Source: Nautiliaceae bacterium
GTDB lineage: Bacteria; Campylobacterota; Campylobacteria; Campylobacterales; Nautiliaceae
Assembly: GCA_027038555.1 (NCBI GenBank)
Contig: JALVVX010000025.1
Coordinates: 10,599-74,598 of the forward strand
DNA length: 64,000 nucleotides
Direction: 5' to 3'
Part shown: piece by piece, positions 63,215 through 64,000 of the stretch
Numbering within the stretch: position 1 is the first letter of the stretch
How the letters are laid out: every line of letters starts with the position of its first letter
The notes under the pieces: model-generated
What the model was told of the DNA's origin: nothing
Databases searched by the model: none
Seen by the model: the letters and a program-made list of their open reading frames with translations, nothing else
Program-made: the position numbers and the translations under genes

Positions 63215-63321
63215 AAAATATACTCCTTGTAAAATATATGAAATTTTAACATAATTAAATTTTATTGAATTATTAGTTGTTTAAATAATATGAGGGCTTA
63301 AAAATAAAAAAAGAGGAAAAA

Positions 63322-63582
63322 TTAATCTTTTGTAGGATAAACTGATACTTTTTTTCTGTCTTTATCTTTAATTTCAAATTTTACATATCCGTCAATTAAA
63401 GCAAAAATTGTATGATCTTTTCCCATACCTACATTATTTCCGGGATGAACTTTTGTTCCTCTTTGTCTAATGATAATATTTCCGGCTCTTACAAATTCTC
63501 CACCGAATTTTTTAACGCCAAGTCTTCTACCGGCTGAATCTCTGTTATTCTGAGTTGACCCTTGTCCCTTTTTGTGTGCCAT
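63322..63582 (-). CDS. rpmA: 50S ribosomal protein L27
   Basis: L27 lies near the peptidyl-transferase centre. The 86-residue protein begins [24 protein letters not shown], typical of the mature unprocessed form, and has [29 protein letters not shown]. It follows rplU by 13 bases and precedes obgE by about 105 bases. Confidence 0.98.
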   Translation of the reverse strand: MAHKKGQGSTQNNRDSAGRRLGVKKFGGEFVRAGNIIIRQRGTKVHPGNNVGMGKDHTIFALIDGYVKFEIKDKDRKKVSVYPTKD

Positions 63583-63595
63583 TTCTGCTCCTTAA

Positions 63596-63910
63596 TTACG
63601 CTTTGATTTCTTTTACAACAACTCTTGTAAAGTCTCTTCTGAAACCTCTTTTTTTCTTAGAGTCTTTTCTTCTTCTTTTTTTGAAAATAATAACTTTTTT
63701 CCCTCTACCGTTGTTGATAACTTCCAAAACTACTTTTGCTCCCTCAACCACAGGAGTTCCTATTTTAACTTCGTTATCATCTTTAACTAAAATTACATCG
63801 TTAATTTCAATTGTTTGTTTTGGCTCTGCGCCTTCAATTCTATCAAGTTCTAAAATATCTCCCTGATGAACTTTATATTGTTTCCCGCCGTGTTTAATTA
63901 CTGCATACAT
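63596..63910 (-). CDS. rplU: 50S ribosomal protein L21
   Basis: L21 is a large-subunit structural protein. The 104-residue product begins [27 protein letters not shown] and ends with a basic region [28 protein letters not shown], including the rRNA-binding stretch. It opens the L21-L27-Obg operon on this strand. The upstream 90 bases to the window end hold AAAGGGTTAAAATATG-like leader sequence and no other gene. Confidence 0.97.
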   Translation of the reverse strand: MYAVIKHGGKQYKVHQGDILELDRIEGAEPKQTIEINDVILVKDDNEVKIGTPVVEGAKVVLEVINNGRGKKVIIFKKRRRKDSKKKRGFRRDFTRVVVKEIKA

Positions 63911-64000
63911 ATTTTAACCCTTTTACTCTGGTTTTAGGATGAAATATTACCAGCAAATCCTTAAAAATAACTTAAATTAAGAAATTTTTAAGAAATTACC

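Overview
The window looks like a contiguous stretch of chromosome from an AT-rich member of the Campylobacterota, most likely Nautiliales-like (Nautilia/Caminibacter/Lebetimonas). The placement is inferred from gene content and order: an HP0268-type gene next to miaB, fliQ next to murB, an MqnD-like futalosine-pathway protein, a QueE with the spaced-cysteine pattern I associate with this phylum, and scattered flagellar genes. Coding is dense, with many 4-nt or longer overlaps.

Layout. 0.1-5.7 kb (minus strand): flhB, a family-4-like uracil-DNA glycosylase, aroK, an AMIN-domain envelope protein, an FtsB-like protein, eno, recA. 5.8-8.7 kb (plus): Uma2-like nuclease, mqnD-like, MazF-like, fliQ, murB. 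8.7-11.9 kb: a CRISPR locus with a consensus promoter, a leader and 28 identical 30-bp repeats. It is interrupted by about 1.1 kb holding a nonsense-broken phage-like gene, a candidate structured RNA and a phage-type PBECR2-like nuclease gene; one more perfect repeat and a decayed repeat follow. No cas genes lie within the window. 11.9-20.5 kb: terC-like, nusA, HP0268-like, miaB, a small TPR-like protein with an apparent AUA start, a Xer-like recombinase, three possible PilM/N/O-like genes, yhiN-like, ybgC, yraN. 20.6-29.8 kb: GGDEF/EAL protein, di-haem peroxidase, mnmD-like, cNMP-binding protein, recJ, pyrG, rpsU, tsaD. 29.9-41.2 kb: two-component pair, DUF255 thioredoxin protein, SagB-like oxidoreductase, coiled-coil protein, SRP RNA, mscS, clc, marC, OmpA-like porin, tRNA-Ser(GCU). 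41.3-47.7 kb: two NifB/NifX-like proteins, a possible RAMP (Csm5-like) protein with an unknown partner, queD, queE, FAH-family enzyme, a HepT/MNT toxin-antitoxin pair, flavin reductase, SIMPL-like protein, yjbQ. 47.7-52.2 kb: nrdB and nrdA split by a DUF3800 gene and a twin-hairpin element. 52.3-64 kb: feoB/feoA, purT, glnK/amtB, a NIT-domain chemoreceptor, bcp, a GDPD, smpB, proB, obgE, rpmA, rplU.

Two families of short dispersed repeats run through the window. One consists of 8-bp tandem units of TGGATGGG type, found just 3' of several genes. The other (GGAGAATGGAGAA / AATTGAGAATT / AAGTTCCAAGTTT type) sits at gene borders, supplies stop codons and ribosome-binding sites, and has entered several essential genes in frame (mqnD-like, recJ, feoB). 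A conserved 10-mer, CTCTGACACT, occurs in sense orientation just downstream of four transcription units. The main leads for novelty are the invaded CRISPR array with its RNA-nuclease insert, the DUF3800/twin-hairpin insertion in the nrd operon, and the orphan RAMP-like pair. All function calls are from reading the translated sequences; no database search was run.
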